From Gemmatimonadota bacterium (GTDB lineage: Bacteria; Gemmatimonadota; Gemmatimonadetes; Longimicrobiales; Gaopeijiaceae), in NCBI GenBank assembly GCA_030550695.1, contig JAUQOX010000019.1:1-20611 (forward strand): a stretch of 20,611 nt of DNA. The letters run 5' to 3'. This document shows positions 14,831 through 20,611 of the stretch, piece after piece. Each line of letters opens with the position of its first letter. Position 1 is the first letter of the stretch. A model generated the notes under the pieces. It was not told the origin of the DNA, ran no database searches, and worked only from the letters and a program-made list of their open reading frames with translations. Position numbers and translations under genes: made by a program.

Positions 14831-15559
14831 GTGGATGAGATGACCAAGAACGGGGGGTGGAAGGCCGTCGTTCGAGACTGGCTGCGCTACACGGCAGCCA
14901 GCTTGGTCCTCTTGGCCCTTCTCAAGGTGTTCCTGGTGGAAGCCTTCACCATCCCCACCTCTTCCATGGAGAGGACGCTCCTGCCTGGGGATTTCGTCCT
15001 GGTGAACAAGCTTTTGTATGGGGCGGAAATCCCCGGGACGAGTCTGCGATTGCCCGCCCTTCGGGAGCCCCAGCGGGGGGAAGTGGTGGTTTTCCATCCC
15101 CCCCACGACCCCCGGGCGGCCTACGTCAAGCGGGTGGTGGGGGTCCCCGGCGACACGCTTCAGATGCGCCGGAAGATCCTGTGGGTCAACGGAAAGCCGT
15201 GGCGGGAACCCTACGTGGTCCACACGGATTTCGCCGAAGACCCCACCCATCCCGCCATGCGCTGGCAACTGGACCACCTCGCCCAGCCGGCGAGTCAGGT
15301 GGTCTCTCGGGCGGCTTCTCGTCGCTACCGGCCGTCCCGGGACAACTGGGGTCCCCTGGTGGTACCCGCCGGAAAATACTTCGTCCTGGGTGACAACCGC
15401 GACAACAGCGAAGACTCCCGCTACTGGGGCTTCGTCGATCGTCAGGCCATCGTCGGACACCCCTGGGTGGTTTATCTCTCCCTTTCCCCCGACCCGACCG
15501 AAGGGCCGCCCTGGCTCGAGCGGATCCGGTGGGACAGGACGGGGGAACGGGTGCGGTGA
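14831..15559 (+). CDS. lepB: Signal peptidase I
   Basis: This 242-residue S26 peptidase is anchored by one N-terminal membrane helix (about 20-37) with the catalytic domain outside the cytoplasm. Ser45 in IPTSSMERTL is the nucleophile and Lys100 in YVKRVVGVPGD is the general base. LGDNRDNSEDSRYWGFV (from 186) is the conserved box E. It removes signal peptides from Sec and Tat substrates. The GTG at 14831 has GGAG six bases upstream; ATG 14840 is an in-frame alternative with a weaker site. It lies 110 bp after the sigma-54 regulator and 249 bp before the sigma factor gene, so it could be the end of the upstream operon or a unit of its own. Confidence 0.96.
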   Translation: MDEMTKNGGWKAVVRDWLRYTAASLVLLALLKVFLVEAFTIPTSSMERTLLPGDFVLVNKLLYGAEIPGTSLRLPALREPQRGEVVVFHPPHDPRAAYVKRVVGVPGDTLQMRRKILWVNGKPWREPYVVHTDFAEDPTHPAMRWQLDHLAQPASQVVSRAASRRYRPSRDNWGPLVVPAGKYFVLGDNRDNSEDSRYWGFVDRQAIVGHPWVVYLSLSPDPTEGPPWLERIRWDRTGERVR

Positions 15560-15599
15560 GGGATCGAGGAGACCCGGGGGTAAAGGCCCCAGGGGGGCA

Positions 15600-15628
15600 T
15601 TGCGCCGGAGGCGGCTTCCCCTTCTAAT
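15600..15628 (+). promoter_or_regulatory. Candidate sigma-70 promoter for the sigma factor gene
   Basis: TTGCGC (15600-15605) and TCTAAT (15623-15628) are separated by 17 bases. The -10 box matches the consensus TATAAT at five of six positions; the -35 matches only TTG. It would give a leader of about 175 nt before the ATG at 15809. Confidence 0.4.
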
Positions 15629-15671
15629 TCTCCCGGTTGACCGGTGGCTGGCGGCTGTCCCCGGTCCTCCT

Positions 15672-15708
15672 CCGGCCCCCCCGGGGCCGGGGCTCCCTCC
15701 CGAGCCCC
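15672..15708 (+). other. Two abutting hairpins between lepB and the sigma factor gene
   Basis: CCGGCCCC (15672-15679) pairs perfectly with GGGGCCGG (15683-15690) around a 3-base loop. GGGGCT (15689-15694) pairs with AGCCCC (15703-15708). The two share two bases, so they would compete at the junction. No U tract follows, so this is either a non-canonical end of the lepB transcript or a structured leader of the sigma factor mRNA. Confidence 0.45.
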
Positions 15709-15808
15709 CTCTGTCGGAGAGGAAGTTTCGGGTCGACTGTTTCGGTTTCCCCGGGGAACGACAGGGCGGGGCCGTAGCCCTTTTCGGATCCACGAGCGAC
15801 TGTCCAGG

Positions 15809-16660
15809 ATGCGCGCACCCTCCAAACGAAACCTTTCTCGGGAAGGGTCTCTGGACCAGTACCTCAAGGAGATCTCCGCCTATCCCCTGATCGACCGGGA
15901 AGAGGAGATTCGCCTGGCCCAGGCGATCCGCAGGGGGGAACAGTGGGCGCTGGATAAGCTGGTCCGCTCCAACCTCCGGTTCGTGGTTTCCGTAGCCAAG
16001 AAATACCAGAATCAGGGCGTGCCCCTGGCAGATCTCATCAACGAGGGGAACATGGGCCTTATCCGGGCCGCCCAAAAGTTCGACGAGACCAAGGGCATCA
16101 AGTTCATCAGCTACGCCGTCTGGTGGATCCGCCAGGCCATTCTCCAGGCCCTGGCGGAACAGAGCCGGATCGTGCGGGTGCCCTTGAACCGGGCAGGGGC
16201 CCTGCACCGCATCGGCCGACGGAGTTCCAACCTGCTCCAGGAGCTGGGTCGGGAACCTACGGTGGAGGAGATTGCCGAGGAGATGGAGATCAGCCGGGAG
16301 GAGGTGGAAAGGACCCTGGCCATTTCCCAATCCCATCTGTCCTTGGACGCACCCGTGACCCCGGGGGAAGACAACCGCCTCTTGGACTACCTCCCCGACC
16401 AGTATTCCCGCGGGCCCGAGGAGGAGGCCTTCGAAAAGGCGCTCCGGGAGACGGTGAACGAGGCCCTCTCGACCCTCAAGGAGCGGGAGGCCAGGATCCT
16501 CCGCCTCTACTTCGGCCTGGACGACCAGGAGCCCATGACCCTGGAGGAGATCGGCGACCTGATGGGGATCACCCGGGAGCGGGTGAGGCAGATCAAGGAG
16601 AAGGCGCTGAACCGCCTGCGTCATGCCTCCCGGGCCCGGTTCCTGGAGACGTTCCGATAG
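15809..16660 (+). CDS. rpoD: RpoD/SigA-like sigma-70 family RNA polymerase sigma factor
   Basis: From the ATG at 15809 this is a 283-residue sigma factor. Region 1.2 spans about 13-45. Region 2 spans about 46-120, with NLRFVVSVAKKYQNQG, DLINEGNMGLIRAAQKFD and the -10-recognising FISYAVWWIRQAILQALAEQ. Region 3 spans about 125-205, and region 4 about 215-275 with the helix-turn-helix MTLEEIGDLMGITRERVRQIK. Region 1.1 and the large non-conserved insert of E. coli RpoD are absent. It resembles the short primary-type sigma factors I associate with Gemmatimonadota; a group 2 (RpoS-like) alternative sigma cannot be excluded. The frame continues upstream to 15644, but those 55 residues are Gly/Pro/Arg-rich and unlike any sigma region. 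The chosen ATG has only a weak CCAGG before it, so initiation may be leader-dependent. The rplM promoter downstream fits its likely specificity. Confidence 0.93.
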   Translation: MRAPSKRNLSREGSLDQYLKEISAYPLIDREEEIRLAQAIRRGEQWALDKLVRSNLRFVVSVAKKYQNQGVPLADLINEGNMGLIRAAQKFDETKGIKFISYAVWWIRQAILQALAEQSRIVRVPLNRAGALHRIGRRSSNLLQELGREPTVEEIAEEMEISREEVERTLAISQSHLSLDAPVTPGEDNRLLDYLPDQYSRGPEEEAFEKALRETVNEALSTLKEREARILRLYFGLDDQEPMTLEEIGDLMGITRERVRQIKEKALNRLRHASRARFLETFR

Positions 16661-16748
16661 GAGCCCCCTCCCGGTTTCGTCAAGCGGGCACCCTTGCAGG
16701 TCCCATGGCCCGTTTCCCCGCGGCGGAGGGGGGGTCTCCACCCTCTCC

Positions 16749-16777
16749 TTGACACCCACCCGGGGCAGGAATAGCTT
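16749..16777 (+). promoter_or_regulatory. Sigma-70 promoter for the rplM translation cluster
   Basis: TTGACA (16749-16754) is a perfect -35 box. After a 17-base spacer follows TAGCTT (16772-16777), which matches TATAAT at three positions including the first T, the second A and the last T. The expected transcript start is near 16785, about 30 nt before the rplM ATG at 16816. A short dyad TACCA-AC-TGGTA (16789-16800) lies within this leader. Confidence 0.65.
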
Positions 16778-16815
16778 TCGAGGCTTTTTACCAACTGGTA
16801 CTTGGGAATTCGCCC

Positions 16816-17250
16816 ATGAAGACCCTGACTCCGAAGGCTGAGGACATCGAGCGCCGCTGGTGGCTGGTGGATGCCACGGGCGTCCCCCTGGGCCGGCTGG
16901 CCAGCCACGTGGCGGGGATCCTCCGGGGGAAACACAACCCCTTCTATACGCCCCATCTCGACACCGGTGACCATGTGGTGGTCATCAACGCCTCCAAAGT
17001 GCTCCTCACCGGACGCAAAGCGGATCAGAAGACTTACTTCCGCCATTCAGGGTACATGGGAGGGGAGAAGCACATCCCCTTCCGCCGCATGTTTGCGAAG
17101 TCGCCGGAGCGGGTCGTCGAGCTGGCCGTGAAGGGAATGTTGCCCAAGAACGCCCTGGGACGCCGCATGAAAGACAAGTTGAGGGTATATGCCGGCGCAG
17201 AGCACCCTCATCAGGGGCAGAATCCCCAGCCCTTGGTGCTGAAACGGTAA
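16816..17250 (+). CDS. rplM: 50S ribosomal protein L13 (uL13)
   Basis: This 144-residue protein has the length and motifs of uL13: RRWWLVDATGVPLGRLAS, GDHVVVINASKVLLTGRKADQKTY, the HSGY segment and the MLPKNALGRRMKDKLRVYAG signature. The C-terminal HPHQGQNPQPL is typical. It is an early-assembling 23S-binding protein. It is the first gene of a translation cluster with its own promoter, and GGGAA at 16804-16808 is the only ribosome binding site visible. rpsI follows after 12 bp. Confidence 0.98.
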   Translation: MKTLTPKAEDIERRWWLVDATGVPLGRLASHVAGILRGKHNPFYTPHLDTGDHVVVINASKVLLTGRKADQKTYFRHSGYMGGEKHIPFRRMFAKSPERVVELAVKGMLPKNALGRRMKDKLRVYAGAEHPHQGQNPQPLVLKR

Positions 17251-17262
17251 ACGGAGCGGTTC

Positions 17263-17664
17263 ATGGTCGTCGAGGAGTCGTCCAAAATCCAGAAGGTAGG
17301 TCGCCGGAAAACCGCCGTGGCTCGGGTCCTCCTGCGGCCTGGCAAGGGGGAATGGACCGTGAACGGCCGCCCGTTGGCTGATTATTTCCCTCGCAAGAGC
17401 CACCAGCTTCGGATCGAGGAGCCCCTCCGGGTCACGGACCTGATGGGGCGTTTCGACGTGCTCATCCGGGTCCAGGGGGGTGGTCTTACCGGCCAGGCTG
17501 ATGCGGTGCGCCTGGGCTTGGCCCGGGCCTTGGTGGCCCACGATCCCGATCTTCGTCCGGTCCTACGGGCCAAGGGGCTTCTCACCCGCGATCCCCGGAA
17601 GGTGGAGCGGAAGAAGCCTGGTCGGCCCAAGGCCCGCAAGCGTTTCCAGTTCAGCAAGAGGTAA
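17263..17664 (+). CDS. rpsI: 30S ribosomal protein S9 (uS9)
   Basis: This 133-residue protein begins with a short acidic lead and then the uS9 motif KVGRRKTAVARVLLRPGKG. VQGGGLTGQADAVRLGLARAL follows, and it ends in the conserved basic tail GRPKARKRFQFSKR, whose last residues reach the P-site tRNA. GGAG six bases before the ATG supports the start. It follows rplM by 12 bp in the usual L13-S9 pair and precedes rpsB by 19 bp. Confidence 0.98.
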   Translation: MVVEESSKIQKVGRRKTAVARVLLRPGKGEWTVNGRPLADYFPRKSHQLRIEEPLRVTDLMGRFDVLIRVQGGGLTGQADAVRLGLARALVAHDPDLRPVLRAKGLLTRDPRKVERKKPGRPKARKRFQFSKR

Positions 17665-17683
17665 ACCTTCCCCCGGCGCCGAC

Positions 17684-18601
17684 ATGCAGGCTGAGACCCT
17701 TCCCGTGCAGCTTTCGGACCTCTTGGAGGCCGGTGTCCACTTCGGGCACCAGACCCGCCGTTGGAACCCGAAGATGAAGAGCTTCATCTTCACGGAGCGC
17801 AACGGCATTCACATCATCGACCTCCGCAAGACCCTCGACCGTCTTCTCCGGGCCCAGAACCTGGTCCGTCAGGTGGTGCTGAGCGGGGAGCGGGTCCTCT
17901 TTGTCTGCACCAAGCGGCAGCTTCGCAGCATCATCGAACAGGAAGCCGTCCGCTCGGGCTCCTTCTACGTCACCGAACGGTGGCTCGGAGGAATGCTGAC
18001 GAACTTCCAGACGATCCGGAAGCAGATTCGCCGCCTCCGGGAACTGGAGCGGGGCCAGGAGGAGAACGCTTTCGAGTTCTACACGAAAAAGGAACGCCTC
18101 CTCCTCGAGCGGGAGCGGCAGAGACTGGAGAAGTACCTCGCAGGGGTCAAGGAGATGACCCGCCTGCCGGGGGCGGTGTACGTGGTGGATGCCCGCAAGG
18201 AGATCATCGCCGTCAAGGAGGCTCATCGGCTGGGGATCCCGGTCATCGCCATCACCGACACCAACGCCGACCCGGACCTCATCGACTACCCGATCCCCGG
18301 CAACGACGACGCCATCCGTTCCGTGGCCCTCATCACCAAGGTGCTGGCCGATACCATCGAGATGGCTCGCCGGGAAGTCCCCGAAGAGGCCAGGCGACGG
18401 GTGGAGGAGATGGAAGCGACCACCTACTCCACGGAAACCGGAGAGACGCAGGAGGTGGAGGAGCGACCGGCCCGGCGTCGCCCCCGCCGGAAGCGCCGCC
18501 CCCGCCCGGAGGCCATTGCCCAGCATCTTCGGGGTGGGTCGGAAGACGAGGGAGCCGATTTCGACGCCCTGGAGGAGGAGGTGGAGCGGGCCGACAACTG
18601 A
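17684..18601 (+). CDS. rpsB: 30S ribosomal protein S2 (uS2) with charged C-terminal extension
   Basis: The start is the ATG at 17684 (305 residues). The same frame is open further upstream, but that would overlap rpsI. uS2 motifs are clear: LLEAGVHFGHQTRRWNPKM, ERWLGGMLTNFQTI and VVDARKEIIAVKEAHRLGIPVIAITDTNADPD, followed by PGNDDAIRSV. About 70-80 residues follow the conserved core: an acidic stretch, then a very basic RRRPRRKRRPRP segment, then an acidic end. No purine-rich ribosome binding site precedes the ATG (the upstream bases are pyrimidine-rich, CCTTCCCCCGGCGCC), so translation may depend on coupling to rpsI or on S1. A 164-bp gap with two hairpins separates it from tsf. Confidence 0.97.
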   Translation: MQAETLPVQLSDLLEAGVHFGHQTRRWNPKMKSFIFTERNGIHIIDLRKTLDRLLRAQNLVRQVVLSGERVLFVCTKRQLRSIIEQEAVRSGSFYVTERWLGGMLTNFQTIRKQIRRLRELERGQEENAFEFYTKKERLLLERERQRLEKYLAGVKEMTRLPGAVYVVDARKEIIAVKEAHRLGIPVIAITDTNADPDLIDYPIPGNDDAIRSVALITKVLADTIEMARREVPEEARRRVEEMEATTYSTETGETQEVEERPARRRPRRKRRPRPEAIAQHLRGGSEDEGADFDALEEEVERADN

Positions 18602-18629
18602 GGGGGCCTCGGGGGCCGCCCTGGTGGAT

Positions 18630-18651
18630 GCGGGGTTTCCGGACACCCCGC
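18630..18651 (+). other. Hairpin 1 in the rpsB-tsf gap
   Basis: GCGGGGT (18630-18636) pairs with ACCCCGC (18645-18651) around an 8-base loop. It begins about 30 nt after the rpsB stop and ends 4 bases before the larger hairpin. Confidence 0.5.
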
Positions 18652-18655
18652 CGAG

Positions 18656-18725
18656 GGAGGCGGAAGCAGGAAGGCGTGAGGCCGCAAGGTCCGGCCACCC
18701 CTTCCGGCCCCGCCTCCTTTCCTTA
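18656..18725 (+). terminator. Tiered hairpin with pyrimidine tail between rpsB and tsf (attenuator or partial terminator)
   Basis: There are three nested perfect stems. GGAGGCGG (18656-18663) pairs with CCGCCTCC (18710-18717). GGAAGG (18669-18674) pairs with CCTTCC (18700-18705). GGCCG (18680-18684) pairs with CGGCC (18692-18696). TTTCCTT follows immediately at 18718-18724. This is the best terminator-like structure in the window, yet it lies inside an otherwise uniform translation cluster, 40 bp before tsf. Partial termination or attenuation is therefore more likely than a full stop. Confidence 0.6.
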
Positions 18726-18765
18726 GGCAGCTACGCAAGAAAGGAAATCACAGAGGGACCACACC

Positions 18766-19365
18766 ATGAGCATTTCCGCACAGCAGGTCAAAGCCCTCAG
18801 GGATCGCACCGGGGCCGGGATGATGGAGTGCAAGAAAGCCCTGGAGGAGGCCAACGGCGACATGGAGGCCGCCATCGACATCCTTCGGGCCAAGGGAGCG
18901 GCCAAGGCGGCCAAGAGGGCCGAGAGGGCGGCCAAGGAAGGCATCATCGGCAGCTATGTGCACTTCGGGGGGAAGGTGGGGGTGATGGTGGAGGTGAACT
19001 GCGAAACCGATTTCGTGGCCAAGACGGAGGCCTTCCAGGCCCTGGCCAAGGATTTGGCCATGCATATCGCGGCGTCCAATCCCCTGGTGGTGAGTCCCGA
19101 GGACTTCCCCCCCGAGGTGGTGGAGCGGGAGCGCAAGGTCTACCTCGAGCAAGTGAAACTCGAAGGGAAGCCTGAAGCGGTGGCCGAGAAGATCGTGGAG
19201 GGCAAACTCAGAAAGTTCTTCCAGGAGAACTCCCTCCTGAGCCAGCCGTTCGTGAAGAACCCGGAAAAGACGGTGGGCGATCTGGTGACGGAAGTCTCGG
19301 CCAAGACGGGTGAGAAGATCCGCGTGGCCCGCTTCGTCCGGTTCCAGGTGGGGGAAGGGAGCTGA
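18766..19365 (+). CDS. tsf: Translation elongation factor Ts (short form)
   Basis: This 199-residue EF-Ts has the N-terminal UBA-like domain KALRDRTGAGMMECKKALEEANGDMEAAIDILRAKG and the EF-Tu-contacting VEVNCETDFVAKTEAFQALAKDLAMHIAA. It is much shorter than the E. coli protein (283 residues) and similar to the compact Thermus form, with a single core subdomain. It catalyses GDP release from EF-Tu. AGAGGGA at 18752-18758 is the ribosome binding site. It follows rpsB after 164 bp containing a terminator-like hairpin, so its level may be set partly by readthrough. pyrH follows after 82 bp. Confidence 0.97.
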   Translation: MSISAQQVKALRDRTGAGMMECKKALEEANGDMEAAIDILRAKGAAKAAKRAERAAKEGIIGSYVHFGGKVGVMVEVNCETDFVAKTEAFQALAKDLAMHIAASNPLVVSPEDFPPEVVERERKVYLEQVKLEGKPEAVAEKIVEGKLRKFFQENSLLSQPFVKNPEKTVGDLVTEVSAKTGEKIRVARFVRFQVGEGS

Positions 19366-19393
19366 ACAGGGAGGGGGTCGGGGTGGGGCTCCT

Positions 19394-19409
19394 GCGGCCC
19401 ATCCGCCGC
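19394..19409 (+). other. Small hairpin in the tsf-pyrH gap
   Basis: GCGGC (19394-19398) pairs with GCCGC (19405-19409) around a 6-base loop and is followed by CTTTC. It is weak and could be chance. Confidence 0.22.
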
Positions 19410-19447
19410 CTTTCGGGTGAGCACAAGAAGACCAAGGACGGGAAGTC

Positions 19448-20170
19448 ATGACCGCGCCCCAAGGGGTCAAGTATTCCAGGGTCCTCCTGAAGCTGTCGGG
19501 CGAGGCCTTGGCGGGGAGCCAGGGCTTCGGGATCGATCCCCCGGTGGTGGACCGGATCACCGACGAGGTGAAGGCCGTCCACGAGATGGGGGTGGCTCTG
19601 GGCCTGGTCATCGGGGGCGGCAACATCGTCCGGGGGGCTTCCGCCAGCGCCCAGGGGATGGACCGGGTTTCGGCGGACTACATGGGGATGCTGGCCACCA
19701 TCATCAACGCCCTGGCCATCCAGGATCTCCTGGAAAAGAAGGGTGTGGACACCCGGGTGATGACCGCCATTCGCATGGATGAGCTGGCGGAGCCCTACAT
19801 TCGGCGCCGGGCGCTGCGCCACCTGGAGAAGGGCAGGGTGGTCATCTTCGCCGGGGGGACCGGCAACCCGTACTTTTCCACGGACACCGCCGCGGCCCTC
19901 CGGGCCATCGAAATGGAGGCCCAGGTCGTCATCAAGGCCACCAAGGTGGCGGGAGTGTACACGGCCGATCCGGTGAAGGACCCCTCAGCCGAGTTCCTCC
20001 CCGCCATCACCTTTCAGGAGGTGGTCACCCGGGAGCTGGCGGTCATGGACGGGCCGGCGGTCTCCCTCTGTAAGGAGAACGGCTTGCCCATCATCGTGCT
20101 GGACCTGGATCGGAAGGGCTCCGTGGCGGCGGCCATCCGGGGAGAGCCGGTGGGCACGCTGGTCTCGTAG
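19448..20170 (+). CDS. pyrH: UMP kinase
   Basis: This 240-residue protein belongs to the amino-acid-kinase fold UMP kinases, which phosphorylate UMP to UDP for pyrimidine nucleotide synthesis and act as hexamers. Visible motifs are LLKLSGEALAG with GFGID, the glycine-rich IGGGNIVRG, ADYMGMLATIINALA, FAGGTGNPYFSTDTAAALRA and KATKVAGVYTADP. The length is normal. The ATG at 19448 is preceded by a modest purine stretch (AAGGACGGGAAG). Its place between tsf and frr is the common bacterial arrangement. Confidence 0.98.
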   Translation: MTAPQGVKYSRVLLKLSGEALAGSQGFGIDPPVVDRITDEVKAVHEMGVALGLVIGGGNIVRGASASAQGMDRVSADYMGMLATIINALAIQDLLEKKGVDTRVMTAIRMDELAEPYIRRRALRHLEKGRVVIFAGGTGNPYFSTDTAAALRAIEMEAQVVIKATKVAGVYTADPVKDPSAEFLPAITFQEVVTRELAVMDGPAVSLCKENGLPIIVLDLDRKGSVAAAIRGEPVGTLVS

Positions 20171-20202
20171 CTCCATCTCGGTCCACCCAGGGAGGTGCTC
20201 CC

Positions 20203-20611
20203 ATGTCCGTTCTCAAGGAAGCCGAAGATGCCATGAAGGGGGCTCTGGAGGCTACCCGGCGGGAGTTTGCCACGGTCCGCACGGGGAAGGCCACACCGGC
20301 CCTTTTGGATACCGTGCGGGTGGCGGCCTACGGAACCCAACTCCCCCTCCAGCAGGTGGCCACGGTCCACGCCCCCGAGCCGAGTCTGTTGTTGGTGCAG
20401 CCCTTCGATCCTTCCCTCATCGGGGCTGTGGAGAAGGCGATCCGGACGGCCGACCTGGGGTTCAACCCATCCAACGACGGCAAGGTCATTCGGGTTCCCG
20501 TGCCGCCCCTCACCCAGGAGCGGAGGAAGGAATATGTCCGGCTCCTGCACAAGATGGCCGAAGAGGGAAGGATTTCCATCCGCCACGCGCGCCACAGGGC
20601 CCGCGAGACGA
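20203..20611 (+). CDS. frr: Ribosome recycling factor (3' end outside window)
   Basis: The reading frame starts at ATG 20203 after a strong GGGAGGTG site and runs off the right edge after 136 codons, of about 185 expected. The translation begins MSVLKEAEDAMKGALEATRR. It contains VRTGKATPALLD, the PLQQVATVHAPEPSLLLVQPFD region, EKAIRTADLGFNPSNDGKVIRVPVPPLTQERRKEYVRLLHKMAEEGRISIR, all diagnostic of RRF. With EF-G it splits post-termination ribosomes. It is the last visible member of the cluster, 32 bp after pyrH. No stop codon is in view, so the gene is cut by the window and not broken. Confidence 0.97.
   Translation, partial: MSVLKEAEDAMKGALEATRREFATVRTGKATPALLDTVRVAAYGTQLPLQQVATVHAPEPSLLLVQPFDPSLIGAVEKAIRTADLGFNPSNDGKVIRVPVPPLTQERRKEYVRLLHKMAEEGRISIRHARHRARET

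Noticed and set aside
15644..15808. N-terminal extension of the sigma factor as region 1.1.
   Set aside because: The residues are Gly/Pro/Arg-rich, not the acidic helical region 1.1, and the DNA there is occupied by two perfect hairpins.
16723..16748. GAGGG/CCCTC pairing just before the rplM promoter as a terminator of the sigma factor gene.
   Set aside because: The stem is only 5 bp, has no T tract and runs up to the -35 box; it is not convincing.
14243..16759. Very long antisense open frame opposite the regulator, lepB and sigma factor genes.
   Set aside because: Long stop-free antisense frames are expected in GC-rich genes. It has no family motifs, while the plus-strand genes are unmistakable.
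1..20611. Mobile element, prophage, CRISPR array, tRNA or rRNA genes.
   Set aside because: No transposase-like protein, terminal repeats, regular repeat-spacer pattern, or tRNA/rRNA sequence was recognised on either strand.

Overview
The window is a GC-rich bacterial chromosome segment of core and regulatory genes. It contains no insertion sequence, prophage, CRISPR array, rRNA or tRNA that I can see. The best taxonomic guess is a Gemmatimonadota-type bacterium. The clues are a short RpoD-like sigma factor (283 residues, no region 1.1), an NtrY/NtrX-type two-component pair, a 199-residue EF-Ts, a three-gene pnt transhydrogenase and very high GC. This is inference from family resemblance and was not tested by a database search.

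Layout. (1) Positions 1-4996, plus strand: a large membrane histidine kinase of the NtrY type, whose frame is open at the left window edge; a small helical protein resembling the RsbRD N-terminal domain; and a group II PLP-dependent decarboxylase coupled to it by an ATGA overlap. (2) Positions 5009-8905, minus strand: the proton-translocating transhydrogenase operon pntA1-pntA2-pntB, preceded by a HAD-type phosphatase. (3) Positions 9184-14720, plus strand: a ComM/YifB AAA+ protein, a cysteine desulfurase-like enzyme, the RNA 2',3'-cyclic phosphodiesterase ThpR, an unrecognised anchored protein and an NtrX-type sigma-54 activator. The last two overlap by GTGA. (4) Positions 14831-16660: signal peptidase I and the RpoD-like sigma factor. 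(5) Positions 16816-20611: a translation cluster rplM-rpsI-rpsB-tsf-pyrH-frr, with frr cut by the right edge.

The most interesting reading is regulatory. The kinase lacks an adjacent response regulator and the NtrX-type regulator lacks an adjacent kinase; they lie about 10 kb apart. Between them, upstream of pntA1, is a near-perfect sigma-54 (-24/-12) promoter at 8001-8017 on the minus strand, with exact GG-N10-GC spacing. It would give a leader of roughly 56 nt, and two short dyads lie at a distance usual for enhancer-bound activators. Together this suggests a sigma-54 circuit in which the NtrY/NtrX-like pair could control NADH/NADPH balance through transhydrogenase. The promoter is visible in the sequence; the wiring is inference.

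Other non-coding structure: a TTGACA-N17-TAGCTT promoter before rplM; two successive hairpins between rpsB and tsf, the second a long tiered stem followed by TTTCCTT; two abutting hairpins in the leader of the sigma-factor gene; and several alternative stems in the 278-bp divergent region between the HAD gene and comM. The longest gene-free stretch is that 278-bp region, so no gap exceeds 300 bases.
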